Shown: positions 1-9,005 of the stretch, one piece after another
How positions within the stretch are numbered: the first letter of the stretch is position 1
Layout of the letters: each line of letters starts with the position of its first letter
NCBI GenBank assembly: GCA_947452235.1
Contig: CANGBK010000006.1
Location: 1 to 49,946, forward strand
Length of the DNA stretch: 49,946 nt
DNA from: Micrococcales bacterium
GTDB taxonomy: Bacteria; Actinomycetota; Actinomycetes; Actinomycetales; Microbacteriaceae
Direction of reading: 5' to 3'
The notes under the pieces: model-generated
Told to the model about the DNA's origin: nothing
Database searches by the model: none
What the model saw: the letters and a program-made list of their open reading frames with translations, nothing else
Made by a program: the position numbers and the translations under genes

Positions 1-1
1 C

Positions 2-1780
2 GCTATCAAGCAAGTTGCTTCAGGTCGTTTCGGTGTTACCAGCATGTATCTAACTCATGCCGATGACATCCAAATCAAGATGGCTCAAGGTGCTAAACCT
101 GGTGAAGGCGGTCAGTTGCCACCAAACAAGGTTTACCCTTGGATTGCTAGCACTAGACACTCAACTCCTGGTGTTGGATTGATTTCACCTCCACCGCATC
201 ACGATATCTACTCCATCGAAGATCTAAAGCAACTTATCTTTGATCTAAAGCGAGCTAATACATCAGCGCGTATTCACGTCAAGCTAGTTAGCCAAGTAGG
301 TATTGGAACTGTTGCCTCTGGTGTTGTTAAGGCGAAAGCTGATGTTGTCCTGGTTTCAGGTCACGACGGTGGAACTGGTGCTTCACCATTGAACTCTCTA
401 AAACATGCCGGAACTCCTTGGGAGTTGGGCTTAGCTGAAACTCAGCAGACACTGATGGCTAATGGTTTACGTGATCGAATCTCGGTGCAGGTCGATGGTC
501 AACTTAAGACTGGACGAGATGTCATTATTGCTGCACTTCTAGGCGCTGAAGAGTTCGGTTTTGCAACAGCACCTTTAGTCGTTTCAGGTTGCGTAATGAT
601 GAGAGTCTGTCACCTGGATACCTGTCCTGTTGGTGTGGCAACACAAAACCCTGACCTAAGAGCACGATTCACAGGTCAAGCTGAACACATTGAGAATTTC
701 TTCATGTTCTTGGCGGAACAGGTACGCGAATACTTGGCTCAACTTGGTTTCAGATCGCTTGACGAAGCCATTGGTCGCAGTGAATTACTTGATGCTAATC
801 GTGCTATTTCACACTGGAAGGCAGATGGATTGGATTTGACTCCTATCCTTTCCGCACCGGTGAACACCAACTCTCCGCTTAGACGTTTCACTTTCCAAGA
901 CCACGAACTAGATAAACACTTCGATCAGGAACTTTTGATCTTGGCTAAGAACTCTTTGGAAGATGCACAGCCTGTTTCAATTGAGCTAGAAATCAACAAC
1001 ACTGCTCAAGCCGTTGGAACTATGTTGGGTCACGAAGTTACTAAGCGCTATGGGGCTGAAGGCTTGCCCAAGAACACCATAGACATCAAAGTATCTGGTT
1101 CAGCTGGGCAGTCCTTTGGAGCCTTTGCTCCTCAGGGAATCAAGCTCTCTCTGTTTGGTGATAGCAACGACTATGTGGGTAAAGGTTTATCCGGTGGAAC
1201 TATCGTGGTTCGCCCTGCATTGAACTCTTTCTATCCTGCAGAGTCAAACGTTATTGCTGGAAACGTTATTGGTTATGGCGCAACATCTGGAGAATTATTC
1301 ATCAGAGGCATGGTGGGCGAGCGGTTCCTGGTTAGAAACTCTGGTGCAACCGCCGTTGTTGAAGGTGTTGGGGATCACGCTCTTGAATATATGACCGGTG
1401 GCACAGCGGTGATTCTGGGTAAGACTGGAAGAAACATGGCGGCTGGCATGTCTGGCGGTATTGCCTATGTTCACCTGCTTAGAGCAGATCACATCAACTT
1501 CAGCGCTCTTGCTGAAGGGGAAATTGACCTTGTTGAACTTGATGAACAAGATCAAAATACTCTGAAAGCCTTGCTGGAAAAGCACTTGAGTGAAACAGGT
1601 TCTGCGCTGGCGAAGAAAATGTTGGATGAGTTCGCTTTGACTGTTTCACTGTTCACAAAGATTCTGCCTAGAAACTTTGCCCAGGTGAAGGCTATTCAAG
1701 CGCAAGCAAAGCGTGACGGTGTTGCTATTGATTCACCTGAAGTTTGGTCCAAGATTTTGGAGGTGAGTGCTCGTGGCTGA
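2..1780 (+). CDS. gltB: Glutamate synthase (NADPH) large subunit, C-terminal part (5' end outside window)
   Basis: The reading frame is open from base 2, so the gene starts upstream of the window and only about the last 592 residues are seen. GltB transfers the glutamine amide to 2-oxoglutarate to give two glutamates, using electrons passed on by GltD. Visible are the FMN-binding synthase domain ([33 protein letters not shown]), the 3Fe-4S cysteine cluster ([15 protein letters not shown]) and the C-terminal beta-helix domain rich in G-x-x-G repeats ([17 protein letters not shown]). The N-terminal glutaminase domain is outside the window. The stop overlaps the start of gltD by eight bases, so the two subunits are translationally coupled. 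The identification is secure from the motif order and the gltD neighbour. Confidence 0.97.
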   Translation, partial: AIKQVASGRFGVTSMYLTHADDIQIKMAQGAKPGEGGQLPPNKVYPWIASTRHSTPGVGLISPPPHHDIYSIEDLKQLIFDLKRANTSARIHVKLVSQVGIGTVASGVVKAKADVVLVSGHDGGTGASPLNSLKHAGTPWELGLAETQQTLMANGLRDRISVQVDGQLKTGRDVIIAALLGAEEFGFATAPLVVSGCVMMRVCHLDTCPVGVATQNPDLRARFTGQAEHIENFFMFLAEQVREYLAQLGFRSLDEAIGRSELLDANRAISHWKADGLDLTPILSAPVNTNSPLRRFTFQDHELDKHFDQELLILAKNSLEDAQPVSIELEINNTAQAVGTMLGHEVTKRYGAEGLPKNTIDIKVSGSAGQSFGAFAPQGIKLSLFGDSNDYVGKGLSGGTIVVRPALNSFYPAESNVIAGNVIGYGATSGELFIRGMVGERFLVRNSGATAVVEGVGDHALEYMTGGTAVILGKTGRNMAAGMSGGIAYVHLLRADHINFSALAEGEIDLVELDEQDQNTLKALLEKHLSETGSALAKKMLDEFALTVSLFTKILPRNFAQVKAIQAQAKRDGVAIDSPEVWSKILEVSARG

Positions 1781-3227
1781 TCCAAGAGGATTTCTTAAAG
1801 TAACGGAGCGTGAAAGCGCTAAGGCTCGAGCAATTGAAGTTCGAATCAAAGACTGGCGTGAAGTTTATGAGAAGGCAGACCCAGGAACGCTTGTTCAGCA
1901 AGCTTCTCGTTGCATGGATTGCGGTATTGCGTTCTGTCATCATGGATGTCCACTAGGTAACTTGATTCCTGAGTGGAACGATCTAACCTGGCGTGAAAAC
2001 GGTAAAGAGGCGATCGAGAGATTGCACGCAACAAACAACTTCCCAGAATTCACTGGAAAGCTTTGCCCTGCTCCTTGCGAGAGCTCCTGTGTACTTGGCA
2101 TCAACCAACCACCTGTAACGATCAAACAGATTGAAGCTTCAATCATTGAGCAAGCTTTTGATCGCGGATGGGTTGAGCCACACGCTCCTGAACGTATGAC
2201 CGGTAAGACTGTTGCAATAGTCGGTTCTGGTCCTGCTGGTTTAGCCGCTGCTCAGCAGCTGACTAGAGCAGGTCACACCGTTGCTGTTTATGAGAAGGAT
2301 GACCGCATTGGAGGGTTACTTCGTTACGGTATTCCTGATTTCAAGATGGAAAAGATTCACCTAACTAAGCGCCTTGCTCAGATGGAAGCTGAAGGAACAA
2401 GGTTCCGTCCAAACGTGACTATCGGTAAAGACATTAGTTGGGATGAACTACTCAAGCGCTATGAAGCTGTCTTAATTGCAACTGGTTCAGATAAGCCTCG
2501 CAATCTAGAAGTTCCTGGTCGCGATTTGGACGGTGTTCACTTCGCTATGGATTACCTAAACCAGGCTAACCGTGCTGTTGCAGGGGATTCAGTTGAGAAT
2601 CAGATACTTGCAACAGGTAAGAATGTTGTGATCTTGGGTGGTGGAGATACCGGAGCTGACTGTTTAGGTACTGCAACTAGACAAGGCGCTCTATCGGTTA
2701 CTACTTTGGCTATTGGTAAACAGCCATCAACAGAACGTCCAGAGAATCAACCATGGCCTATGTTCCCAACCCTGTTTGAAGTTTCTAGCGCTCACGAAGA
2801 ATTTGGCGAGCGTAGATATCTTGCTAGCACCGTTGAATTTGTTGGCGAGGATGGCAAATTAACCGGTTTGAAAGTTGCTGAGACGCAATTCGCTGACGGT
2901 AAAAGAGTTCCTAAAGCTGGAACTGAAGTAATCATCCCGGCTGATCTTGTTCTATTGAGCTTGGGCTTTACCGGTCCTAGCCAGGATGTGGCGTTTGCTG
3001 ATGCTGAAGTCAGCCGTGACCCGAATTCAAATTTTGCTAGAGCAGAAAACTATGCAACAGAAGTAGATGGAGTTTTCGTAGCTGGCGATGCAGGACGCGG
3101 TGCAAGCCTTATCGTTTGGGCTATCGCTGAAGGGCGAGCAGCCGCAGCTGCCATTGATGAGTATTTAGAAGGCAAAACAAGTTTGCCTAAGCCTGTTAAA
3201 CCCACTGAGCGGGGGATACACGCCTAA
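1773..3227 (+). CDS. gltD: Glutamate synthase (NADPH) small subunit
   Basis: 484 residues. GltD oxidises NADPH through FAD and passes electrons through Fe-S clusters to GltB. The N-terminus carries the two cysteine groups of the family (C47, C50, C55, C59 and C98, C102, C106), followed by an FAD-binding [10 protein letters not shown] near residue 150 and an NADPH-binding GGGDTGADC near residue 290. I chose GTG 1773 over the in-frame GTG 1767. GGAGGTGA at about 1760-1767 is a strong Shine-Dalgarno at proper distance from 1773, and the resulting [10 protein letters not shown] matches the usual family N-terminus. The gene overlaps the gltB stop, forming a gltBD operon. No terminator follows, so some readthrough into pyk is possible. 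Confidence 0.97.
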   Translation: MADPRGFLKVTERESAKARAIEVRIKDWREVYEKADPGTLVQQASRCMDCGIAFCHHGCPLGNLIPEWNDLTWRENGKEAIERLHATNNFPEFTGKLCPAPCESSCVLGINQPPVTIKQIEASIIEQAFDRGWVEPHAPERMTGKTVAIVGSGPAGLAAAQQLTRAGHTVAVYEKDDRIGGLLRYGIPDFKMEKIHLTKRLAQMEAEGTRFRPNVTIGKDISWDELLKRYEAVLIATGSDKPRNLEVPGRDLDGVHFAMDYLNQANRAVAGDSVENQILATGKNVVILGGGDTGADCLGTATRQGALSVTTLAIGKQPSTERPENQPWPMFPTLFEVSSAHEEFGERRYLASTVEFVGEDGKLTGLKVAETQFADGKRVPKAGTEVIIPADLVLLSLGFTGPSQDVAFADAEVSRDPNSNFARAENYATEVDGVFVAGDAGRGASLIVWAIAEGRAAAAAIDEYLEGKTSLPKPVKPTERGIHA

Positions 3228-3235
3228 CTAAAAGG

Positions 3236-3241
3236 TAGGCT
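3236..3241 (+). promoter_or_regulatory. Candidate -10 element (TAGGCT) for pyk
   Basis: TAGGCT lies 28 bases before the pyk ATG, in the 42-base gap after gltD. The same hexamer recurs before polA, coaE and the ABC ATPase gene at 45598. Here, unlike at those genes, a Shine-Dalgarno (AAGGAAG, about 3261-3267) lies between it and the start, so the mRNA would have a short leader. No clear -35 box is seen. Confidence 0.45.
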
Positions 3242-3269
3242 GGTATCTGCTGTAAAAACAAAGGAAGTT

Positions 3270-4712
3270 ATGAGAAGAGCCAAAATTGTTGCGACCCTAG
3301 GTCCTGCAACATCAACCTACGACTCAATTAAGGCCATTATCGAAGCCGGTGTCGATGTAGCCAGAATGAACCTTAGCCACGGAAGCTATGACGTTCACGA
3401 AGGTATCTACAACACAGTTCGTAAGGCAGCTGCAGATTTAGGTAAGCCAGTTGGAATCTTTGTTGACCTTCAAGGCCCAAAGATTCGTCTAGGACGTTTT
3501 GCTGAAGGACCGGTAACTCTAGCTAAGGGTGACACCTTCAAAATCACCATTGATGACATTCAGGGTAACCAAGAGATCTGTTCAACAACTTTCAAGGGCC
3601 TTCCAGGAGATGTAAAGGTTGGTGATGTTCTTCTAATTGATGATGGCAAGGTTGGCCTACGTGCAACTGCTGTCTCAGACACCACTGTTACAACAGTTGT
3701 TGAAGTTGCAGGCGTAATTAGCAACAACAAGGGAATCAACCTTCCAGGTGTTGCAGTTAACGTTCCAGCACTAAGCGAAAAAGATGAAGACGACCTTCGT
3801 TGGGGAATCCGTCTTGGCGTAGATATGATTGCTCTTTCTTTCGTTAGAAACGCATCAGACATCGTTCGTGTTCACGAGATTATGAAAGAAGAAGGAAAGT
3901 TCCTTCCTGTTATTGCAAAGATTGAGAAGCCTCAGGCTGTTGAAGCTCTTGAGGAAATCATTGACGCTTTCGACGGTGTAATGGTTGCTCGTGGAGATCT
4001 AGGTGTTGAGCTTCCTTTCTGGCAGGTTCCACTAGTTCAAAAGCGTGCTGTTGAACTTTCACGCCGCTGGGCTAAACCAGTTATTGTTGCAACTCAGATG
4101 CTTGAGTCAATGATTACAGCATCACGACCAACCAGAGCTGAAGCTAGCGATGTTGCTAACGCAGTTCTTGATGGCGCTGACTGTTTGATGCTTTCAGGTG
4201 AAACATCTGTAGGTGAATTCCCAGTTGAAACTGTTTCAGCTATGGCAAGCATCATCGAAGCAACCGAGGAGAACGGTCTCAACCGCATTCCACCTCTAGG
4301 AACTAAACCACACACTCACGGTGGTGCTGTGACTTTGGCTGCAGCAGAGATCGCTGAACTACTTGGTTCAAAGTTCATCTGTGTATTTACCGAAAGTGGC
4401 GATTCTCTAAAGCGTGTTTCAAGACTTCGCCATGAGATTCCAACTGTTGCTTTCACGCCTTCAGTTGATACTCAGAGAAGACTTTCAATTGTTTGGGGAT
4501 CAAACGTCCACCTAGTAACACCGGTTACTCACACTGACGAAATGTTCTTCCAGGTTGATGAGCTACTTCTAAATAACAAACTTGCAAACGTCGGTGATGA
4601 AGTCGTGGTTGTGGCTGGAACACCTCCAGGTATCCCAGGATCAACCAACTCACTTCGTGTTCACAGAGTTGGAGATGCCATCAACGGCGCAGCTCCTGCT
4701 TACGCAAAGTAG
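3270..4712 (+). CDS. pyk: Pyruvate kinase
   Basis: 480 residues, normal length. It converts phosphoenolpyruvate and ADP to pyruvate and ATP, the last glycolytic step. The N-terminal RRAKIVATLGPA and ARMNLSHG, the active-site stretch VIAKIEKPQAVEAL and the metal-binding region VMVARGDLGVELP are all present. The C-terminal domain (from about residue 340) carries CVFTESGDSLKRVS. The ATG has the Shine-Dalgarno AAGGAAG and its own candidate -10 box. The gene ends at a strong intrinsic terminator. The same pyk - tRNA - ANTAR regulator - polA order is known from other Actinobacteria. Confidence 0.98.
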   Translation: MRRAKIVATLGPATSTYDSIKAIIEAGVDVARMNLSHGSYDVHEGIYNTVRKAAADLGKPVGIFVDLQGPKIRLGRFAEGPVTLAKGDTFKITIDDIQGNQEICSTTFKGLPGDVKVGDVLLIDDGKVGLRATAVSDTTVTTVVEVAGVISNNKGINLPGVAVNVPALSEKDEDDLRWGIRLGVDMIALSFVRNASDIVRVHEIMKEEGKFLPVIAKIEKPQAVEALEEIIDAFDGVMVARGDLGVELPFWQVPLVQKRAVELSRRWAKPVIVATQMLESMITASRPTRAEASDVANAVLDGADCLMLSGETSVGEFPVETVSAMASIIEATEENGLNRIPPLGTKPHTHGGAVTLAAAEIAELLGSKFICVFTESGDSLKRVSRLRHEIPTVAFTPSVDTQRRLSIVWGSNVHLVTPVTHTDEMFFQVDELLLNNKLANVGDEVVVVAGTPPGIPGSTNSLRVHRVGDAINGAAPAYAK

Positions 4713-4725
4713 GAAAGCTTAAAAG

Positions 4726-4757
4726 AATAAAGCCCCAAAGAGTTTGGGGCTTTATTT
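4726..4757. terminator. Bidirectional intrinsic terminator between pyk and tRNA-Leu
   Basis: A perfect 14-bp stem (4726-4739 with 4743-4756; core AAAGCCCC/GGGGCTTT) closes a GAG triloop. The stem begins with A-rich and ends with T-rich sequence, so it gives a U-tract on either strand. It can end pyk on the plus strand and, four bases past the CCA end, the convergent tRNA-Leu on the minus strand. Confidence 0.93.
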
Positions 4758-4760
4758 ATT

Positions 4761-4846
4761 TGGTGCCGAAGGTGGGAGTCGAACCCACACGCCCTTTCGA
4801 GCAAAGCATTTTGAGTGCTCCGCGTCTGCCATTTCGCCACTTCGGC
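4761..4846 (-). tRNA. tRNA-Leu (anticodon CAA)
   Basis: The minus strand folds as a class II tRNA. The 7-bp acceptor stem GCCGAAG/CTTCGGC is followed by discriminator A and an encoded CCA. The D arm, the anticodon stem GAGCA/TGCTT with loop CTCAAAA, a long variable arm, and the T arm with GTTCGACTC are all visible. The anticodon CAA (bases 4813-4811) reads UUG leucine codons. The total is 86 nt including CCA. The gene faces pyk and shares its terminator; on its other side it diverges from the response regulator gene. Confidence 0.95.
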
Positions 4847-4896
4847 AAGCAACAAAATAAGAGTCTAAACCATCTCTTCCCTTGTATGGTAATCGT
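4847..4896. promoter_or_regulatory. Compact divergent promoter: tRNA-Leu (minus) and response regulator (plus)
   Basis: Only 50 bases separate the two genes. On the minus strand TAGACT (4867-4862) lies 15 bases before the mature tRNA 5' end. On the plus strand TATGGT (4885-4890) ends six bases before ATG 4897, the leaderless arrangement seen elsewhere in the window. Neither has a convincing -35 box. These are calls by eye. Confidence 0.45.
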
Positions 4897-5478
4897 ATGG
4901 AGATTGTTCGACCTAGAATCGTGGTGGCAGAAGACGAGGCCATCATCAGGCTAGACATTGTCGAAACCCTAACTGAGGCCGGTTTTGACTGTGTAGCCCA
5001 AGCCGGTGATGGGGCAGAGGCAGTTCGCCTTGCCTTAGAGCTAAAGCCAGATCTAGTTTTGATGGACATCAAGATGCCGGGAACCGATGGCTTGCAAGCG
5101 GCCGAGATTCTGGCTGAACATAAAGTGCCAGTAGTTTTACTTACCGCTTTCTCATCTCCAGAATTGGTTGATAGAGCCAGCGCTGCTGGTGTGTTCAACT
5201 ATGTTGTGAAACCGTTCAATCCAGCCAACCTTATTCCGGCTTTAAGAATTGCTTTATCCCTGAAAGACAGAATGTCTATACAAGATCAGCTGATTGAGGA
5301 TGCCAACGAGAAACTTGAGACCAGGAAACTCGTTGATAGAGCAAAGGGTCTTCTAACTGAGAAGATGAAACTAAACGAGCCTGAGGCCTTTAGATGGATT
5401 CAGAAAGCTTCTATGGATAGAAGGCTTTCAATGCGCCAGGTTGCTCAAACAGTTATTGAACAACTTGCCGACAAATAA
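4897..5478 (+). CDS. pdtaR: ANTAR-domain response regulator, PdtaR-like
   Basis: 193 residues. An N-terminal receiver domain (about 5-120) has the acidic pair E12/D13, phospho-acceptor D57 (LVLMDIKMPG), T83 and K105. An ANTAR RNA-binding domain follows (about 125-187: LVDRAKGLLTEKMKL ... SMRQVAQTVIEQ). ANTAR proteins bind paired hexaloop hairpins in mRNA and prevent termination. The M. tuberculosis homologue Rv1626 is paired with the kinase PdtaS and also sits just upstream of polA and rpsA. No histidine kinase is in this window. I prefer ATG 4897 over TTG 4882 because no Shine-Dalgarno precedes either and a -10-like TATGGT sits six bases before the ATG. The 3' end abuts the convergent thioesterase gene with no gap. 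Confidence 0.9.
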   Translation: MEIVRPRIVVAEDEAIIRLDIVETLTEAGFDCVAQAGDGAEAVRLALELKPDLVLMDIKMPGTDGLQAAEILAEHKVPVVLLTAFSSPELVDRASAAGVFNYVVKPFNPANLIPALRIALSLKDRMSIQDQLIEDANEKLETRKLVDRAKGLLTEKMKLNEPEAFRWIQKASMDRRLSMRQVAQTVIEQLADK

Positions 5479-5898
5479 CTAGCGGTTATCTCTTAGGAAG
5501 TTAGTAATACGAACCGTTGAAAGACGGTTGCCTTTCTCATCTTCAACAGCTATTTCGTGAGTAGTTAGATTCCTACCAATGTTTACTGCTCTAGCTGTGG
5601 CAGTAATCAAACCTTCAGTTGCACTTTTGGTATGTGAGGCATTGATCTCAATACCGACAGCGTGGCGATTGACACCTGCTGCTACCGCAGCACAGCTGCT
5701 ACCTAAAGTCTCAGCAAGGACGACATATGCGCCGCCGTGAACGATGCCCATAGGTTGACGGTTACCTTCAGCTGGCATTGTGGCAACACCGTGCTCTGCT
5801 GAGAGGGCTATGATCTTGATGCCCATCTTGTCGCCAAGTTCACCAACACCGCGCTTTTCAACCCAGTAACGAACTTCTGGGGTCATTTCTTCTGACAT
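5479..5898 (-). CDS. Hotdog-fold thioesterase, PaaI/YbgC-like
   Basis: 139 residues. This is a compact hotdog domain with the PaaI-type sequence QPMGIVHGGAYVVLAETLGS, in which the HGG and the downstream Glu are the usual substrate-binding and catalytic elements. It then has the typical beta-strand GIEINASHTKSA. Members hydrolyse acyl- or aryl-CoA esters; the substrate here cannot be told from sequence. I chose ATG 5898 because GAGGGA lies about seven bases upstream. Starting at 5943 would add an atypical 15-residue leader and run into the polA promoter. The stop codon directly abuts the stop of the response regulator gene on the other strand. The gene is divergent from polA. Confidence 0.85.
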   Translation of the reverse strand: MSEEMTPEVRYWVEKRGVGELGDKMGIKIIALSAEHGVATMPAEGNRQPMGIVHGGAYVVLAETLGSSCAAVAAGVNRHAVGIEINASHTKSATEGLITATARAVNIGRNLTTHEIAVEDEKGNRLSTVRITNFLRDNR

Positions 5899-5945
5899 CT
5901 TTAGTTCCCTCGCCCTAGTTCCTAAATAAAGCTCTTTGGCCAAGT

Positions 5946-5951
5946 TAGGCT
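5946..5951 (+). promoter_or_regulatory. -10 element (TAGGCT) of a probable leaderless polA transcript
   Basis: TAGGCT ends six bases before ATG 5958. No Shine-Dalgarno is present. The 12-mer CCAAGTTAGGCT (5940-5951) is repeated exactly before coaE (10526-10537). Because ATG 5952 touches the hexamer, transcription could not start upstream of it, which supports ATG 5958 as the real start. No good -35 is visible. Confidence 0.6.
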
Positions 5952-5957
5952 ATGTTC

Positions 5958-8612
5958 ATGACCAAAGCCAAGCCTACACTTCTCCTTATTGACGGGCACT
6001 CTTTGGCTTTCCGAGCCTTCTATGCTCTCTCACCAGATTCTTTCAAAACACCTGATGGGCAGCACACTAACGCTGTTCATGGTTTCATCTCGATGTTGCT
6101 AAATATTTTGGCTAACGAGAAACCAACCCACCTCGCTGTTGCTTTCGATCTTTCCAGAAGCTCATTTAGAACCGAAGAGTATCCGGAATACAAGGGCACT
6201 AGAGGTGAAACTCCTCCTGAGTTCAACGGTCAAACAGAACTTCTTCGCGAGGCTCTTGAGGCAATGAACATCATCACGCTGACCAGAGAGAACTACGAAG
6301 CTGACGACATCATAGCTTCGATGGCAGATCAGGGTGCTGCTAATGGATACAAAGTTCTAATCGTTTCCGGCGACAGAGACACTTTTCAGTTGATTCAAGA
6401 CGATGTGACAATTCTTTATCCAGTAAAAGGCGTGATGAACCTTGCACGCATGACTGACGAAGCAGTTTTAGAAAAATACGGGATCCATGCAAAGCAGTAT
6501 CCGGACCTAGCTGCTCTAGTTGGTGAGACTTCAGATAATCTACCTGGCATTCCAGGTGTTGGACCTAAGACTGCGGCTAAATGGTTGCAACAGTATGGCG
6601 ATTTGAGTACCGTCCTGGCTTCCGCAGAAGAAATTCCTGGCAAGGTTGGTGAATCACTTCGTGAACACCGTGAGCTAGCTGTTAGAAACAGAAGATTGAA
6701 TCATTTGGTTAGAGATCTTGAAATTGGTTACGGTTTCGATGATTTCTCTATGAAGCCAGTTAACGAACAGAAGATTCGTGACACTTTTGCCAAACTTCAC
6801 TTCAGATCCCTTTTGGAGAGAGTATTCAAAGGCCTCGGTGTTGACCGAAACATGAGCGCTGTGGTTGTTGAAGCAACTGAAGAGATTGTTGAAGTTTCGG
6901 AACCAGTAGTTGAAGTTGATGCACCTAAAAAGGTTAAAGCGAGCGGATCCGAAGTTAGCAAAATGCTTAAGGGTAAGGATCAAGTTGCAGTTCTTGCTAC
7001 GTATCAGGAAGATGAACTTTTCGGTCTTGCGCTAGCAAACTCCAAGGTTTGTTTATTTGCAGAGTTAAGTGCTTTCGAATCTGAGCTGTTTGATTTTGCT
7101 TCCAGTAAGACACCTAAAGTGATATTCGACTCAAAACGTTTAGAGCGATGGTTATTGGGTAAGGGTGTTGCACTCAATGCTGTTGCTGATGACCCACTAC
7201 TTGGTGCTTATGTTGATAATCCTTTGAGAAGAGGTTATGCACCAGAAGACATCATTGGCGAATATTTAGGTGTTACTTTCGACCAGCAAGAGGACATTGT
7301 TGCTGATGGGGTAGACATAGCTGAACTTGCCGGCTACCTCTTGCCTTTGAATGCCAAAATTCTCTCTTCTCTTACAAAGACTAGACAGTTGAATGTTTAC
7401 CAAGACATTGAAATTCCAGCGACACATTCTTTGGCTCACATGGAGCAAGTCGGTATTCACATAGACACTAAAGCTCTAGAGAAGCTAGTAAAGCAACTCG
7501 ATAAAGAGATCGGGACTTTAGAAGCCGATTGCTACAAGATCATCGGAAAAGAAATCAACCTTGCTTCTCCTAAGCAGCTACAAACAGTTTTGTTTGAAGA
7601 TTTAGGTATGCAAGGAACAAGCAAGGTGAAGACCGGTTTCTCGACTAATGCTGAGGCCTTGACAACTCTGTTTGAACAAAATGGTCACCCGTTTTTAGAG
7701 AAGTTACTACAGCATCGAGAAGTTACCAAGATTAGACAAATCGTTGAAACTATCAGCAAGTCTGTTTCAGCAGATGGTCGCATCCACACAACCTATGTTC
7801 AAACTGGAACCTCAACTGGTCGACTTTCTTCAGAGAACCCGAACTTGCAGAATATTCCTGTTCGTTCTGAACGAGGTCGTTTGATAAGAGATGCATTTGT
7901 TGTTGGAGAAGGTTTCGAGACTCTATTGACAGCTGACTACTCTCAGATCGAGATGCGTATTTTGGCTCACCTAAGCCAGGATGAGGGTTTGATTGAAGCT
8001 TTCAAATCTGGGGAAGACCTTCACAAGTTTGTGGGTTCAAGAATCTATGGAGTGAAGCCTGAAGAGGTCACCTCCGCCATGAGGTCAAAGGTCAAGGCAA
8101 TGTCTTACGGTTTGGTTTATGGCTTGAGTGAATACGGTCTTGCTAAGCAGCTCAGAATTTCTAACGCGGACGCTAAACAGTTGATGTCTGACTACTTTGC
8201 TCGCTTTGGTGGAGTAAGAGATTACCTATCTAATGTGGTTAGCGATGCTAAACGGGATCATCACACCACAACCATTTATGGTCGAAGAAGACCTTTTGAC
8301 GATTTGGATAGCAAGATTTTCGCAATCCGTGAGAATGCAAGGCGAGCCGCTCTAAACGCACCTATTCAGGGAACCGCCGCCGATGTTATGAAGTTGGCCA
8401 TGATTAAGGTCGCTCATGGGTTGGCCAAAGCGGGGACTAAGAGCCGGATTCTGCTCCAAGTGCACGACGAACTAGTGATTGAGGTTGCCAAAGGCGAATT
8501 GGAGCAGGTTAGAGCTATTGTCCTAGAAGGTATGGAAAATGCCGCCAAGCTAAGTGTTCCTTTGGATGTTCATGTTGGGATTGGTCGCAGCTGGGACGAG
8601 GCAGCCCATTGA
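5958..8612 (+). CDS. polA: DNA polymerase I
   Basis: 884 residues. It has an N-terminal 5'-3' flap exonuclease domain (about 5-290: LLIDGHSLAFRAFYAL, AFDLSR, SGDRDTFQL, GIPGVGPKTAAKWL). The middle domain is degenerate, without the D-x-E of an active 3'-5' exonuclease. The C-terminal polymerase domain (about 480-884) has motif A DYSQIEMR (D660), the finger motif KAMSYGLVYGLSEYG and motif C VHDELV (D837). It replaces primers and fills repair gaps. Lack of proofreading residues is usual for actinobacterial PolA. ATG 5958 is preferred over ATG 5952 on promoter position. The 3' end overlaps the HPr gene by four bases. The uvr genes downstream use the same repair-synthesis step. Confidence 0.97.
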   Translation: MTKAKPTLLLIDGHSLAFRAFYALSPDSFKTPDGQHTNAVHGFISMLLNILANEKPTHLAVAFDLSRSSFRTEEYPEYKGTRGETPPEFNGQTELLREALEAMNIITLTRENYEADDIIASMADQGAANGYKVLIVSGDRDTFQLIQDDVTILYPVKGVMNLARMTDEAVLEKYGIHAKQYPDLAALVGETSDNLPGIPGVGPKTAAKWLQQYGDLSTVLASAEEIPGKVGESLREHRELAVRNRRLNHLVRDLEIGYGFDDFSMKPVNEQKIRDTFAKLHFRSLLERVFKGLGVDRNMSAVVVEATEEIVEVSEPVVEVDAPKKVKASGSEVSKMLKGKDQVAVLATYQEDELFGLALANSKVCLFAELSAFESELFDFASSKTPKVIFDSKRLERWLLGKGVALNAVADDPLLGAYVDNPLRRGYAPEDIIGEYLGVTFDQQEDIVADGVDIAELAGYLLPLNAKILSSLTKTRQLNVYQDIEIPATHSLAHMEQVGIHIDTKALEKLVKQLDKEIGTLEADCYKIIGKEINLASPKQLQTVLFEDLGMQGTSKVKTGFSTNAEALTTLFEQNGHPFLEKLLQHREVTKIRQIVETISKSVSADGRIHTTYVQTGTSTGRLSSENPNLQNIPVRSERGRLIRDAFVVGEGFETLLTADYSQIEMRILAHLSQDEGLIEAFKSGEDLHKFVGSRIYGVKPEEVTSAMRSKVKAMSYGLVYGLSEYGLAKQLRISNADAKQLMSDYFARFGGVRDYLSNVVSDAKRDHHTTTIYGRRRPFDDLDSKIFAIRENARRAALNAPIQGTAADVMKLAMIKVAHGLAKAGTKSRILLQVHDELVIEVAKGELEQVRAIVLEGMENAAKLSVPLDVHVGIGRSWDEAAH

Positions 8613-8875
8613 TTTCAGTGGGGAAGGCAGTTATCGCAGCTGAGGTTGGGCTACATGCTAGGCCAGCGGCTGATTTTGTTAGGGCGGTAGAGGCTAGTTC
8701 CCACCAGGTGTCTGTGACTAACAAGGGTAAAACTGTCCCTGGAGAAAGTATTTTGGGTGTTTTATCTTTAGCTGCCCGCCAGGGAGAAGAGATTGAACTT
8801 AAGGTCGAGGGACCCCGATCCGATGCGGTTCTGGCCCTGTTGATAGCCGTTGTTGAGGCTGGAAAGACCCAGTAG
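8609..8875 (+). CDS. ptsH: HPr-family phosphocarrier protein
   Basis: 88 residues, normal HPr length. The phosphorylation motif GLHARPAADF places the phospho-histidine at H16, and the regulatory-serine region GESILGVLSLAA places serine at S47, the positions of HPr H15 and S46. HPr relays phosphate from enzyme I to sugar-specific PTS enzymes II; neither enzyme I nor any permease is in this window. The start is TTG 8609, overlapping the polA stop as TTGA. GTG 8618 is an alternative that would put the histidine at 13. Sitting in tandem behind polA and before rpsA is unusual for HPr and may reflect expression control rather than a shared pathway. Confidence 0.88.
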   Translation: MISVGKAVIAAEVGLHARPAADFVRAVEASSHQVSVTNKGKTVPGESILGVLSLAARQGEEIELKVEGPRSDAVLALLIAVVEAGKTQ

Positions 8876-9005
8876 ACTTGGGAAGGTTCAATTTTTGAGC
8901 CATAACCTATCCACGTTCAAGTGGTTTTAGTTTCCGAAAGCCTAAGAATTTTTGGTGTCTATTGCCATGCGACCCGAGTAAAAACAAGAACGAGATTATT
9001 TCTCT
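8876..9005 (+). promoter_or_regulatory. rpsA 5' intergenic region with hairpins
   Basis: These 130 bases carry a 7-bp hairpin with one G-T pair (GGTTCAA/TTGAGCC, 8885-8901) and a short CCAC/GTGG hairpin (8911-8924) followed by TTTT. The latter could be a weak terminator for polA-ptsH. There is no convincing -35/-10 pair and no Shine-Dalgarno in front of ATG 9006. S1 is autoregulated in many bacteria, so the region is a plausible control leader, but this is inference. Confidence 0.35.

Noticed and set aside
4752-5198. 148-codon open frame on the minus strand across tRNA-Leu and the response regulator gene
   Set aside because: It runs through the tRNA and lies antisense to a clear receiver domain. 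Its Ser/Ala-rich product has no recognisable motif.
5952-5957. Two extra residues at the start of polA (ATG 5952)
   Set aside because: The codon directly touches the -10 hexamer, so it could not be inside a transcript made from that promoter.
6950-7330. Possible decay of polA, since its 3'-5' exonuclease motifs are missing
   Set aside because: Loss of proofreading residues in this domain is normal for actinobacterial PolA, and the polymerase and flap-nuclease motifs are intact.
8911-8924. CCAC/GTGG hairpin with TTTT as a firm terminator after ptsH
   Set aside because: The stem is only four base pairs, too weak to call on its own; it is mentioned within the rpsA leader.
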